Positions 9,064 to 17,152 of a DNA stretch of 64,000 bases are shown piece after piece (the first letter of the stretch is position 1; every line of letters begins with the position of its first letter). Origin of the DNA: Hymenobacter siberiensis (GTDB taxonomy: Bacteria; Bacteroidota; Bacteroidia; Cytophagales; Hymenobacteraceae); assembly GCF_018967865.2 (NCBI RefSeq), contig NZ_JAHLZY020000001.1, positions 930,001 to 994,000 on the forward strand, written 5' to 3'. The notes beneath the pieces were generated by a model, which worked only from the letters and a program-made list of their open reading frames with translations, was not told the DNA's origin and made no database searches. Made by a program: the position numbers and the translations under genes.

Positions 9064-10124
9064 CTAGGCCAGGCTGCGACTGATGCCCATTTCCAGCCCG
9101 CGCAGCTCGGCCAGCTCGCGCAGGCGGCCGATGGCCGAGTAGCCGGGATTGGTGTGCTTGTGCAGGTCGTCGAGCATCTGGTGGCCGTAGTCGGGGCGCA
9201 TGGGCAGGCTCATGTTGCGTCGGCGCATGGCCTGGATGAGCTCGCGCATCACGGCGTACATAATCCACGTCGCCTTCGAGGTGGTTGGCTTCGTAGAAGT
9301 TGCCATCGGCATCGCGCTGGGTGCTGCGCAGATGGATGAAGTGGATACGGTCAGCAAACCGGCGTATCATGGCGGGCAGGTCGTTATCGGCCCGCACGCC
9401 AAACGAGCCGGTGCAGAAGCACAGGCCGTTGGCCAGCGAAGGCACGGCGGCCGCCAGGGCGGCCACGTCTTCGCCGGTGCTCACCACGCGGGGCAGGCCC
9501 AGAATGGGGTAGGGCGGGTCGTCGGGGTGAATGGCGAGGTTGATGCCGGCCCGCTCAGCCACCGGCACAATTTCCTGCAGAAACAGAATCAGATGCTCGC
9601 GCAGCCGGGCCGCGTCGACGCCGTCATAAGCATCCAGCGCCTGCTGGAATTGCTCCAGCGTGAAGCTCTCCTCACTGCCCGGCAGGCCGGCGCTTCAGCA
9701 GCAGCGTATCGAAGGTCACAAAGGCCGCTTTACCGAAGCGCAGGGCGCGGGAGCCGTCCCCGACTTCGTAGGCCAAATCGGTGCGCGTCCAGTCCAGGAC
9801 GGGCATGAAATTATACGTCACCGTGTAGATGCCGCAGGCCGCCAGGTTGCGCAGCGACTCTTGGTAATTGATGATATAGTGCTGAAAATGGCCGGTGCGG
9901 GTTTTGATGCTTTCGTGCACGGGCACGCTTTCCACCACGCTTCACGTCAGGCCGGCGGCGCGGATAATTGCTTGGCGCTGCTGGATTTCAGCCCGCGTCC
10001 ATACCTCCCCGTTCGGGATGTGGTGCAGGGCCGAAACAACGTCGGTCGCGCCGGTCTGGCGGATGTCGGCGAGGCTTACGGGGTCGTTCGGGCCGTACCA
10101 GCGCCAGCTTTGGATAATGGGCAT
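9064..10124 (-). pseudogene. uxuA: Mannonate dehydratase, broken by a nonsense codon, a deletion and a frameshift
   Basis: The pieces align in order with UxuA, which dehydrates D-mannonate in hexuronate breakdown: [20 protein letters not shown] and [11 protein letters not shown] at the start, [13 protein letters not shown], then [54 protein letters not shown] and a normal C-terminus. Lesion 1 is an in-frame TGA near 9940 where TGG (Trp) is expected before [10 protein letters not shown]. Lesion 2 is a junction near 9690 joining LLLKR to [14 protein letters not shown] out of frame, with about 40 codons of the usual protein missing. Lesion 3 is one extra T near 9262 (GATTATG for GATATG). The gene cannot give a full protein. 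It lies downstream of a uxuB-like gene in the same orientation. Confidence 0.9.
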
Positions 10125-10152
10125 TGTAGGGGAAGAATTTGGGGGTTTACCA

Positions 10153-10270
10153 GAACGTCATGCCGAGCGCAGCCGAGGCATTTCGCGTGCCATCACTAAT
10201 CAATGACGTTGAAACGATTGGATTACTATTGCACGCGAGATGCCTTGGCTACGCTCGGCATGATGTTCTT
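10153..10270. repeat. Palindromic intergenic element (CATGAC family)
   Basis: Arms AACGTCATGCCGAGCGCAGC... and its near-complement ending CGCTCGGCATGATGTT, with a loop of about 40 bases. Arms and loop are closely similar to the element at 27261-27374 (both loops contain ACTAATCAA and GATTGGATTACTA), so these are two copies of one mobile or duplicated unit. It lies between the uxuB-like and uxuA genes, splitting the old operon. Confidence 0.85.
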
Positions 10271-10291
10271 TTTTCGTTCAAAATAAACGGA

Positions 10292-11083
10292 CTAGACGCC
10301 GCTGTAGGCATTAAAGCCGCCATCCACTACTACCGTCTCACCGTTCACAAACCGCGAGGCGTTGCTGAGCAGGTAAATCAGCGTGCCGGTCAGCTCCTCC
10401 GGCTCGCCGAAGCGCTGGAAGGGCGTGTGGCTGATAAACTTGGTGGCCCGCTCGGTGTGCGAGCCGTTGGCGGCGATGAGCAGGTCGCGGTTTTGCTCGG
10501 TGAGGAACACGCCCGGTGCGATGGCATTCATGCGGCTGCCGCCGCCGTAGCGCAGGCCCAGCTCGGTGGCCATCCAGGGTGTGTAGCCCAGCACGCGGGT
10601 GAGGGGCCGCTGTGCGGTGATGGAGGAAATATTAACGATGGAGCCCGTGCCCTGGTCGGCCATCACGTGGCCGAAAACGGTGGTCGGAATCACGGTGCCG
10701 AACAGGTTCAAATCAACGGCCCGGCGCGTGTCCTCGATGCCCACGTCGAACAGGTCCTGGCCGGGGCCGACGGTGGCGCCGGGCATATTGCCGCCGGCCG
10801 CATTCACCAGCCCATCAATGCGGCCCCAGGTGCTCCTAATGGTGTTGCAGGCGGCGTTCATCTGGCCGGTATCCAGCACGTCGCCGAGGATAACCAGCGC
10901 CTCGCCGTCCACGGCCCGGATGGCGGCGGCGCGCGCCTCGGTCCGCTCGGCGTTGCGGCCCAAAATGGCCACTTTAGCACCGGCCTCTGCCACGGCCAGC
11001 GACATCGACGCGCCCAGTACGCCGGTGGCCCCGGTGATAACGACGACTTTATCGGCGAGCAAGAATTGGGATAGGAAAGGCAT
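10292..11083 (-). CDS. Fructuronate-reductase-like SDR lacking the catalytic lysine, probably inactive
   Basis: A 263-residue short-chain dehydrogenase. The cofactor loop TGATGVLG (about 18-25), VNAAGGNMPGA, the catalytic-serine segment NISSITAQRPLTRV and the C-terminal NAIAPGVFLTEQNR and VVDGGFNAYSGV match the SDR-type D-mannonate oxidoreductases of hexuronate catabolism. The active-site helix should read Y-x3-K followed by a long helix; here it reads GYTPWMATEL. About a dozen residues including the lysine are gone, in frame. The reading frame is intact but the enzyme should be dead. It sits between a GH3 remnant and a uxuA pseudogene, which supports its original role and its decay. Confidence 0.82.
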   Translation of the reverse strand: MPFLSQFLLADKVVVITGATGVLGASMSLAVAEAGAKVAILGRNAERTEARAAAIRAVDGEALVILGDVLDTGQMNAACNTIRSTWGRIDGLVNAAGGNMPGATVGPGQDLFDVGIEDTRRAVDLNLFGTVIPTTVFGHVMADQGTGSIVNISSITAQRPLTRVLGYTPWMATELGLRYGGGSRMNAIAPGVFLTEQNRDLLIAANGSHTERATKFISHTPFQRFGEPEELTGTLIYLLSNASRFVNGETVVVDGGFNAYSGV

Positions 11084-11157
11084 AAGGTGTTGATATGTAG
11101 AAGTTGATGCTGGTCTGGTCTGACCGCCCTAGGGCGGTCAGACCGGGGCGGCGGCAG

Positions 11158-11451
11158 TTATGGCAGCAGCTCCAGCGCGCCCTCCAGCCGGATATCATCC
11201 GAGGCGCTGCCCACCATGAGGTTGAATTTGCCGGGCTCGGCCTGCCACTTCAGCTTGGCGTTGTAGAAGGACAGCTTGGCTTTGTCGATGGTGAAGGTCA
11301 CGGTTTTGCTTTCGCCGGGTTTAAGGCTGATTTTGCGGAAATCCTTCAGCTCCTTGAGCGGGCGTACTACGGAGGCCACGGGGTCGCGGAGGTATAATTG
11401 GGCCACTTCTTCGCCAGCTGTTTTTTCGGTGTTGGTGAGGGTGAAGCTGAC
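11158..11451 (-). pseudogene. Glycoside hydrolase family 3, C-terminal fibronectin-like remnant
   Basis: About 97 residues from VSFTLTNTEKTAGEEVAQLYLRD through RPLKELKDFRKISLKPGE and VTFTIDKAKLSFYN to a stop after LELLP. This is the fibronectin type III-like domain that ends beta-glucosidases and beta-xylosidases of family GH3. The catalytic domains are missing: upstream, the sequence changes abruptly at about 11452 into unrelated DNA. The orientation and position fit a former GH3 - uxuB - uxuA cluster for breakdown of uronic-acid-containing plant polysaccharide. Confidence 0.85.
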
Positions 11452-11651
11452 CCACCCTCGCTCGCCGCGTAGCGCAGCCGATGGCCCGCCGCCACGCGGC
11501 AAGCGAGGACCACTGAAACCGTGTGGTTTGGCCGTAGCTTGCGGCCGGCGTACTGGCAACGCTCCGCCTCCCGCCGGGAAGTTCCATCCAGTAAATTCCC
11601 TGCTTCGCTTTGGCACAACATCAATCAAATCCCCCGCTCCGCCCTGGGGCC
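11452..11651. other. Unexplained GC-rich segment between the GH3 remnant and the NmrA-like gene
   Basis: Open in several frames but without a recognisable domain. It begins exactly where GH3 homology stops and ends where the NmrA-like protein begins. It contains a small hairpin (ACCAC...GTGGT, about 11510-11530). It could be a dispersed repeat or an insertion scar that replaced the body of the GH3 gene and the upstream region of its neighbour. Confidence 0.4.
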
Positions 11652-12545
11652 GTGCCGGCCCCCATCGTGCTGGCCGGGGCCACCGGCGACCTTGGCTTCC
11701 GCATTGCCCAAGAGCTGCTGAAGCGTGGTGCAGCCGTGCGGGCGCTGGTGCGGGTGGGCAATATCAAGCCGGAAGTCACGGCCCTGCAGGACCTGGGGGC
11801 CGATATTGTACCGGTTGATTTCAACAGCGTCACGGCCCTCACCAAGGCCTGCGCGGGCGCGGCCTGCGTGGTGTCAGCCCTGTCGGGGCTGCGCGAGGTG
11901 ATTGTGGGCACCCAAAAGCGCCTGCTCGACGCGGCCGTGGCGGCCGGCGTGCCCCGCTTCATCCCGTCGGATTACTGCATCGATTACACCAAGCTGCCCG
12001 CCGGCTCCAACCGCAATCTCGACCTGCGCCGCGAGTTCAATCAGCGGCTCGACCAGGCCCCCATCCACGCCACGTCCATCCTCAACGGCATGTTCACCGA
12101 CCTGCTCACCGGGCAGGCCCCCGTGGTGCTCTTCGGTCTGAAGCGGGTGCTTTACTACGGCGATGCCGACCAGCCGCTCGACTTCACCACCACGGCCAAT
12201 ACCGCCGAGTTCACGGCCGCCGCCGCCCTCGACCCCACCACGCCCCGCTACCTGCGCGTGGCCGGCGAGGTAGCCAGCATCCGGGGCCTGCAAAAAGCCG
12301 CCACTGCCGCCACCGGCACTCCCTTCAAACTGTTGCGGGTGGGCGGCCTGTGGGTGCTGGGCACGATGATAAAAGTGACCAAAACCCTCATGCCGACCTC
12401 CGACGACGTGTTTCCGCCCTGGCAGGGCATGCAGTACCTGCACAACATGTTCACGGGCAGGCCCAAGCTCACCCCGCTCGACAATGCCCGCTACCCCGAA
12501 ATTCGCTGGACGCCGGTGCGCGAAGTACTGGCTGCCCGCAAATAA
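11652..12545 (+). CDS. NmrA-like NAD(P)-binding protein (atypical SDR)
   Basis: A 297-residue protein if the GTG at 11652 is used, giving PAPIVLAGATGDLGFRIAQ at the N-terminus with the dinucleotide-binding GxxGxxG loop. No ATG is available; a TTG at 11610 would add 14 residues from the unexplained upstream segment. SALSGLREVIVGTQKRLLDAA, GVPRFIPSDYCIDY and FNQRLDQAPIHATSILNGMF match the NmrA/isoflavone-reductase-like group, which includes redox sensors and reductases. The function is unknown. The missing ATG and the abrupt upstream junction suggest that the 5' end was altered. Confidence 0.78.
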   Translation: MPAPIVLAGATGDLGFRIAQELLKRGAAVRALVRVGNIKPEVTALQDLGADIVPVDFNSVTALTKACAGAACVVSALSGLREVIVGTQKRLLDAAVAAGVPRFIPSDYCIDYTKLPAGSNRNLDLRREFNQRLDQAPIHATSILNGMFTDLLTGQAPVVLFGLKRVLYYGDADQPLDFTTTANTAEFTAAAALDPTTPRYLRVAGEVASIRGLQKAATAATGTPFKLLRVGGLWVLGTMIKVTKTLMPTSDDVFPPWQGMQYLHNMFTGRPKLTPLDNARYPEIRWTPVREVLAARK

Positions 12546-12627
12546 AAACCGCCCCCGCTCCATCCGTTTCCGGGCGGGGCGGGGGCGGCCAAAAACCCCG
12601 GGCTTCATCAGCCCCGGGCGGCAAACA
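12546..12627. terminator. GC-rich hairpins between convergent genes
   Basis: Two GC-rich inverted repeats (CCGCCCCCGCTCC with its near-complement, then CCCGGGCT...AGCCCCGGG) fill the 82 bases between convergent stop codons. They probably end both transcripts; there is no long T run. Confidence 0.5.
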
Positions 12628-13299
12628 CTATTCTACCACCAGGCGGGTGGTCTGGGTCAGGGTGCCGGTCTCCAGCTTCACCAGGTAGATACCCGAGGCG
12701 AGGTTCTGCAGGGGCAGGCTCTGGCTTTGCAGGCCGGCGTTCTGGCGTACGGCCGAGAACTGACGTACCGACTGGCCCATCAGGTTCTGCACCGTGATGG
12801 CGGCCGTAGCCGTAGCGGGCAGCTCGTACGATACGCTGGCCGTTCCCGAAGCGGGGTTCGGCGAAACGGCCATTTTCAGGATAGCTGCGCTGGCCGACTG
12901 GGTAGCCGTAACGATAGAAAACGAATAAGCACCGCTCTGGTCGTTGAAGCGAACGGTGTAGCGGCCAGCCGGGGCTACCGGGATGTTGGCACCATTGTAC
13001 GTAACAGCGGCGGGGGTGCTGGTCGGGAACGCCGTTGAGCCCCAGCTGTTAGCCCAGAGGTTGTCGGCGCGGAACTTCATCTCGTTTGTCGAGAATTGCA
13101 TGGTAATCGTCCAGTCGTGGCCGCCGGCCACCGTCCGGGTCATCGCAATAGAGTTGTCCCAGCCGGTAGCTGCACCGGTTGGGCTCGTAGCCGTGCCGAT
13201 AACACCGATGGTGCCGTATGACGCCAGTTGTGCCATCGAAACGGTGGCCGAGAACAGGAAAGCCAGCAAAAAGCCGAACTTAAGCGTAGATTTTTTCAT
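12628..13299 (-). CDS. Secreted SusE/SusF-like domain protein with type IX sorting domain
   Basis: A 223-residue protein. The ATG at 13299 gives a signal peptide (KKSTLKFGFLLAFLFSATVSMAQ). The middle part, WTITMQFSTNEMKFRADN..WANSWG and IPVAPAGRYTVRFNDQSGAYSF, resembles the starch-binding repeats of SusE/SusF-type lipoproteins. The last 80 residues are a Por-type C-terminal sorting domain (VSPNPASGTASVSYELP, ITVQNLMGQSVRQF, GIYLVKLETG, RLVVE), so the protein should be exported across the outer membrane by the type IX system. No enzyme domain is visible; a carbohydrate-binding surface role is an inference. Confidence 0.85.
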   Translation of the reverse strand: MKKSTLKFGFLLAFLFSATVSMAQLASYGTIGVIGTATSPTGAATGWDNSIAMTRTVAGGHDWTITMQFSTNEMKFRADNLWANSWGSTAFPTSTPAAVTYNGANIPVAPAGRYTVRFNDQSGAYSFSIVTATQSASAAILKMAVSPNPASGTASVSYELPATATAAITVQNLMGQSVRQFSAVRQNAGLQSQSLPLQNLASGIYLVKLETGTLTQTTRLVVE

Positions 13300-13338
13300 A
13301 TGGGTAATGGTTGAAAATGTTGGTTGGGAATTGTGCAC

Positions 13339-13346
13339 CAAAAGTA
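13339..13346 (-). promoter_or_regulatory. Bacteroidota -7 box, T9SS cargo gene
   Basis: TACTTTTG on the minus strand fits TAnnTTTG, 40 bases before the start codon. No clear TTG lies at the usual distance upstream. Confidence 0.4.
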
Positions 13347-13961
13347 AGTCGGAATTGTGTTTTATTGTACCCGGCGTGATACAAAAATTTTGGCCTGAAT
13401 GAGCAATGCTATGCTAAGATATATTCCGTCAACCTATCTCACGGCCCGAAAGTAGTTGGCTTACATACCTTCTCAGGGCCGTTTGGAGGAGGTACAAACG
13501 TTTGCACTTTGGAGGGGCTTTTGCCAATAAAATATTGCTATCCGGCAAAATAAAAAGGCCGTTTTCTGAATTTTTGCTCGAATTGTGTGCGCTGTCAAGC
13601 GAAATTGCCTCACGGTGCTGCCGCAAAGAGCCCTCCCCGCCGCCTGCCGCCAGCCTGCCCGGTGGCTGCTGGTAGAAAAAACCAGCAGCTTCACCTGCAT
13701 TGGCGTAAGCTCACAAACGTGTGCCGGGAATGCCGGGGCAGTGCCTCCCGGTCCCGCGCGCTGCTTGCCAATGCCTTGTGTCCGGGACGCTTGCTGCTGT
13801 GCGCCAATGGTGGCACTACTCCGCTATAGTGTCGGGCACGCGCTACAAGCGTGCGTCATTGTGGAGAGGCGTGCGGCCAGCCGGCAACTTCTGCCCCCGC
13901 AACGCAGTATCTCTGTATAAACGGCAAACCAGGCTTTACTGCCTTCTTAATTCTCCCGCTT
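13347..13961. other. 615-base gap with no supported gene
   Basis: Short frames on both strands show no signal, motif or start context. A CAAACGTTTG palindrome near 13495 and a small hairpin GCACGC...GCGTGC near 13838-13856 are the only structures seen. The region probably holds the promoter of the gene at 13962. Confidence 0.5.
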
Positions 13962-14534
13962 ATGAGCAACGTGCACATTTTTTCCGCCGATACGGAAGCC
14001 ACCCTCTGGCAGGAGGTAGCCGCTAATATTACCCAGGAAGGCAACTTGTTCGACTACACCGCCGAGTTGATTCAGGACGGCTACCACATGCAGCTGGATA
14101 TCGAGATTGACCTGGGCGGCGGCTTCGAGGGCGGTTTTCAGAGCACTCGAATGGCCGCCCTGGTGCCCAACCATACCCCCCTGCACTTTGCCCTGCACGA
14201 GCAGGACTGGCTGCACGAGTTGGGCAAGCTGCTGGGCATGACCGATGTGGAATTGGGCGACCCGGAGCTGGACGCCGCCTTCATCATCACCACCAACGAT
14301 GTGGCCGCCCTGCGCGAGCTGCTACTGCCCGATGCGGCCCTGCGCCAGACCCTGCTGCGCCACCAGCAATGCCGCCTCACGCTGGCGCCCGCCTCCCACG
14401 AGGCCGGTGCCAACGTGTACCTCACCTTCACCAAGGAAACGGCCCTCACCGACCCCGCCGAGCTGCGGGAGGTTTACCACGCGCTCTATACCCTGCTGCG
14501 GAAAATAGCCCCACTGCCGCACCCCACCATGTAG
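13962..14534 (+). CDS. Conserved-looking cytoplasmic protein of unknown function
   Basis: A 190-residue acidic protein without signal peptide or membrane segment. The ATG at 13962 is chosen because upstream in-frame sequence (back to 13851) is not protein-like. Alternating strands and helices can be seen: YHMQLDIEIDLGGGFEGGF, HFALHEQDWLHELGKLLG, DVELGDPELDAAFIITTNDVAALRELL, then VYLTFTKE and a C-terminal helix REVYHALYTLLRKIA. I do not recognise the family. It precedes a toxin-antitoxin-like pair but is separated from it by 220 bases of GC-rich repeat. Confidence 0.7.
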   Translation: MSNVHIFSADTEATLWQEVAANITQEGNLFDYTAELIQDGYHMQLDIEIDLGGGFEGGFQSTRMAALVPNHTPLHFALHEQDWLHELGKLLGMTDVELGDPELDAAFIITTNDVAALRELLLPDAALRQTLLRHQQCRLTLAPASHEAGANVYLTFTKETALTDPAELREVYHALYTLLRKIAPLPHPTM

Positions 14535-14639
14535 GGTCGCCTTACGCTTTCCTGATAGTTGAACTCCCGAGTACAATATCTACGCCAATCGCAGCCACCC
14601 AACCCCGCTCCTGCGCGCGCCAGGCGCTACTCCCGCCCC

Positions 14640-14704
14640 GGCCTCTTACCCGCCCCCCCGCCAGCTACGCCCGCCGCTGAAGAAACCTGAGCTTCTGTGT
14701 AACT
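14640..14704 (+). repeat. GC-rich repeat, copy upstream of the VapBC-like pair
   Basis: A C-rich stretch ending CGCCGCTGAAGAAACCTGAG then CTTCTGTGTAACTTAGC. A closely related end (CGCCGCTGAGAGAAACTGAA, CTTCTATGTAGCTTG) lies at 15578-15615 on the far side of the toxin gene, so the pair is bracketed by direct repeats. Confidence 0.65.
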
Positions 14705-14712
14705 TAGCTTTG
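14705..14712 (+). promoter_or_regulatory. Bacteroidota -7 box, antitoxin gene
   Basis: TAGCTTTG fits TAnnTTTG and lies 42 bases before the antitoxin start. It sits at the end of the GC-rich repeat; the equivalent place in the downstream repeat copy reads TAGCTTGC. Confidence 0.45.
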
Positions 14713-14754
14713 GAAGCAGCATCGTTTCACTCCGTCATCCAGCATCTGCCCGTT

Positions 14755-14997
14755 ATGGCTACCACACTCGTTTTAGAGCCAACCAACGATTCCGACCTGC
14801 ACTTGCTGTTGAGCCTGGCGCAACGGCTGGGCGTAAAAGCCACCGCCACGCCTTCAGTCGCCGTTATTTCGGAAGAAGAGCGGCGGCGGCGCTTTTTGGC
14901 GCTGGCAGGTTCCTGGCAGTCCGACGAAAGTGGGGATGAAATCAATAAGATGCTCACGGAATCGCGGCACTTCCGCGACCGCGATGTAGAGCTATGA
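14755..14997 (+). CDS. VapB-like antitoxin of a type II toxin-antitoxin pair
   Basis: An 80-residue charged protein. The ATG at 14755 is preferred over an in-frame start at 14710, which would sit on the -7 box. The C-terminal half, SEEERRRRFLALAGSWQSDESGDEINKML then RHFRDRDVEL, has the form of the toxin-binding arms of antitoxins that partner PIN toxins. No ribbon-helix-helix or AbrB motif is evident in the N-terminal part. Its stop overlaps the toxin start by four bases (ATGA), the usual coupling of such pairs. Confidence 0.78.
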   Translation: MATTLVLEPTNDSDLHLLLSLAQRLGVKATATPSVAVISEEERRRRFLALAGSWQSDESGDEINKMLTESRHFRDRDVEL

Positions 14998-15410
14998 GTT
15001 TCTACCTGCTGGATACTAATATCTGCATTCATTTCACCAAAAACGAATACGGCATTGTCGAAAAGCTGGATAGTATCGGCTTTGATAACTGCTTCATCAG
15101 CGAATTGACAATCGCCGAAATGCTGTACGGCGTAGCCAACAGCGCCCCAAACAAACAGGCCGCTAACCGACAGGCCTTGAATGAGCTTCGTATTGCGTTC
15201 GAAGGGCATATACTGCCCATTGCGGACTGCTTCGAATACTACGCCGCCGAGAAAACCCGCTTGCGTCGCGCCGGCCGCCCTGTCGATGATTTCGACCTGA
15301 TGATAGGCTGCACGGCTCTCCGGCACGACCTCCTGCTGGTTACGCGCAATACCAGGCACTTCGCTGATATATCGGGCTTGGTGCAGGAAAACTGGATTGA
15401 CAATCCATAA
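14994..15410 (+). CDS. vapC: PIN-domain ribonuclease toxin (VapC family)
   Basis: A 138-residue single PIN domain. The N-terminal strand YLLDTNICIHF carries the first acidic residue (D7); SELTIAEMLYG supplies the second (E42); DDFDLMIGCTALRHDLLLVTRNTRHF holds D98/D101 and the conserved TRN..HF segment. VapC toxins cleave tRNA or rRNA in a magnesium-dependent way and are held inactive by their antitoxin. All catalytic acidic residues are present, so the toxin should be active. It is translated from a start overlapping the antitoxin stop. Confidence 0.92.
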   Translation: MSFYLLDTNICIHFTKNEYGIVEKLDSIGFDNCFISELTIAEMLYGVANSAPNKQAANRQALNELRIAFEGHILPIADCFEYYAAEKTRLRRAGRPVDDFDLMIGCTALRHDLLLVTRNTRHFADISGLVQENWIDNP

Positions 15411-15420
15411 GTCGCCCCCC

Positions 15421-15615
15421 CGCCGCCCCGCCCGCTGCCCCCGCCGCTGGAACGATACCACCGCTTCTGCGCCACAGTAGCCCCAACCGCCGCCTTCACC
15501 CCCAACGCCCCCGCCCGCTGCCCACGCCGCTGGAACGATACCACAGCTTCTGCCTCACGGCCGCCGCCCGCTGCCCGCGCCGCTGAGAGAAACTGAAGCT
15601 TCTATGTAGCTTGCT
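15421..15615 (+). repeat. Three degenerate tandem copies of a GC-rich repeat
   Basis: Copies at about 15421-15470, 15508-15557 and 15561-15612. Each runs CCCGCCCGCTGCCC then CGCCGCTG; the first two continue GGAACGATACCAC then GCTTCTGC. The last copy ends like the one upstream of the antitoxin (14640-14704). The repeat borders an abrupt shift to AT-rich DNA at about 15620. Confidence 0.7.
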
Positions 15616-15651
15616 CCTGCTTTCTACCAAGATTTACTTTCAAGCATATTC

Positions 15652-16422
15652 GTGGTTACCGGAATACTAAAGCTGTTCAGCTCATTAGTGCTTAATGCTT
15701 TTGCGCATTATAATTTCAGCAATAGGATTGAATATGCTAAGCTCAGATTGAGATGGCATAAGCCTCCCGAAGTCAAACGTATAGTTGATGGGTCAATATG
15801 CATACGGCAGACATTCGTTTTATCGCTGAAAACCAGCCTGAATAGGCAAAGCGTTATCAAAAAGAGATTTAATAATGAGAAACTAGGTTACACTATTCAT
15901 GATGGTGTCATCTGGCAGGCTGCCTACAAATTCACTAATGTAATAAGTGTGAGGTCAGCTGACTACCTTTCAAAAGGCAGTATTGGGTGCTGGCTTGGGC
16001 ATTATTCGATTTGGACAGAAGCAGTTAGTCGAAAGCTTGAGTATTCAATGATTTTTGAGGATGATATAATCCTTGCTGAAAATTTTAACAGCGAGCTAAA
16101 CCATGCATTGAAATTGGTACCTTCTGATTTTGATATATTATTTCTAAATTCCGGGAATAATTACCCGCATAATAAACGTGTTATTATAAATGGACAAGCC
16201 TTCATTCCATATCAAATTAGAAATGGGGCTTACGGATACATCGTTAGCTATAATGGTGCAAGAAAACTTTTAAACATGGTTCCAACTGTACAAGTGACAC
16301 GAGGTGGCGTAGATTCTGCAATTGGCTCGTTAATTCGCGATAGGCGGATTCTTGCATATCACTTTAATGAGCCACTATGCTGGGTTGATTACTCATTTTC
16401 CAGTTCTACCAAATTTAGATAG
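15652..16422 (+). CDS. Glycosyltransferase family 25 (LPS/surface glycan)
   Basis: A 256-residue protein read from a GTG at 15652. The GT25 hallmark is clear: KGSIGCWLGHYSIWTEA followed by YSMIFEDDIIL, with the acidic EDD of the sugar-nucleotide site, then FDILFLNSG and NGAYGYIVSYNGARKLL. Enzymes of this family add galactose or glucose to lipooligosaccharide or surface glycans. The first 45 residues look less typical, so an internal start is possible. Base composition is strikingly AT-rich compared with clpB and the upstream genes, which suggests horizontal acquisition. One base separates its stop from the next start. Confidence 0.85.
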   Translation: MVTGILKLFSSLVLNAFAHYNFSNRIEYAKLRLRWHKPPEVKRIVDGSICIRQTFVLSLKTSLNRQSVIKKRFNNEKLGYTIHDGVIWQAAYKFTNVISVRSADYLSKGSIGCWLGHYSIWTEAVSRKLEYSMIFEDDIILAENFNSELNHALKLVPSDFDILFLNSGNNYPHNKRVIINGQAFIPYQIRNGAYGYIVSYNGARKLLNMVPTVQVTRGGVDSAIGSLIRDRRILAYHFNEPLCWVDYSFSSSTKFR

Positions 16423-16423
16423 C

Positions 16424-17152
16424 ATGGAATCCTTCTTTTCAAGTCAAACCATAAGTGTTATCTCACTAGCATTGCTAATAGTTGGGTTTTCAAAATTCAT
16501 TATTTATTATAAAGCTTTCAACGTTCCAATCGTTGACTATATCGACCCAAGTGAGATAATAACTCTATTCGCAGATAATATAGCAACAGCGAGTGTGATT
16601 GTGTTGATTCTGGCCATTCCATATGTTGGCATCATTCTGCCTTACAACCTTTCGGGAATTGATATTGGATTAGGCTTCTTTCAAAGGCTGAGTATGCATG
16701 TTAGCCTTCTGCTGCCTGTAATATTTATAGGCTTTGTATTCCTTCTTGTGTTTTTGTCGATTCTTTGGAGAAGACCTAAAATAGAGAAGTTTGAACTTGT
16801 TAGGTACGTTTGTGCATGGCCTGTTATTACCATGCTGGTGCCAATGGCAGCCCTAGAATCAAGTGCATATCCCGGTATTCAGTCGCTTCAGCAGTACGTG
16901 ATAATACTCTCTTTGATAATAAGTTTCACGTCTCTGATTCTACTCGCAACGTGGAATGAGATTCAAAAAGTGAAAGCGGGTTATTTCAGTAACGTAGAGG
17001 TTGAATTTGAAGGCAATACACTAACATCTAGTAATACTGAATTTTACATTGGAAAAACCAAGTCTTATTTGTTTTTCTATTCGACTAACGATAAAGCATC
17101 AACTGCCTATTCAACAGGGAAGCTAAAGAGAATCAAATACACACCCCAATAA
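16424..17152 (+). CDS. AT-rich four-helix membrane protein, unknown
   Basis: A 242-residue protein starting one base after the glycosyltransferase stop. Four hydrophobic helices are visible: ISLALLIVGFSKFIIYY, ATASVIVLILAIPYVGIIL, HVSLLLPVIFIGFVFLLVFL and VIILSLIISFTSLILLA, followed by a soluble C-terminal domain of about 65 residues (VEVEFEGNTL, FYIGKTKSYLFFYS). I do not recognise the family. It shares the AT-rich composition of the preceding gene, so the two probably arrived together and are co-transcribed. Confidence 0.7.
   Translation: MESFFSSQTISVISLALLIVGFSKFIIYYKAFNVPIVDYIDPSEIITLFADNIATASVIVLILAIPYVGIILPYNLSGIDIGLGFFQRLSMHVSLLLPVIFIGFVFLLVFLSILWRRPKIEKFELVRYVCAWPVITMLVPMAALESSAYPGIQSLQQYVIILSLIISFTSLILLATWNEIQKVKAGYFSNVEVEFEGNTLTSSNTEFYIGKTKSYLFFYSTNDKASTAYSTGKLKRIKYTPQ

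Noticed and set aside
9938..9946. Selenocysteine or TGA recoding in uxuA
   Set aside because: The expected residue is Trp and the gene also has a deletion and a frameshift, so ordinary decay is simpler.
13347..13961. Several 60-110-codon frames in the gap before 13962
   Set aside because: Overlapping frames on both strands, Cys/Arg/Pro-rich, none with signal, motif or start context.
15421..15615. CRISPR array
   Set aside because: The repeats are degenerate, directly adjacent and C-rich without uniform spacers, and there are no cas genes.
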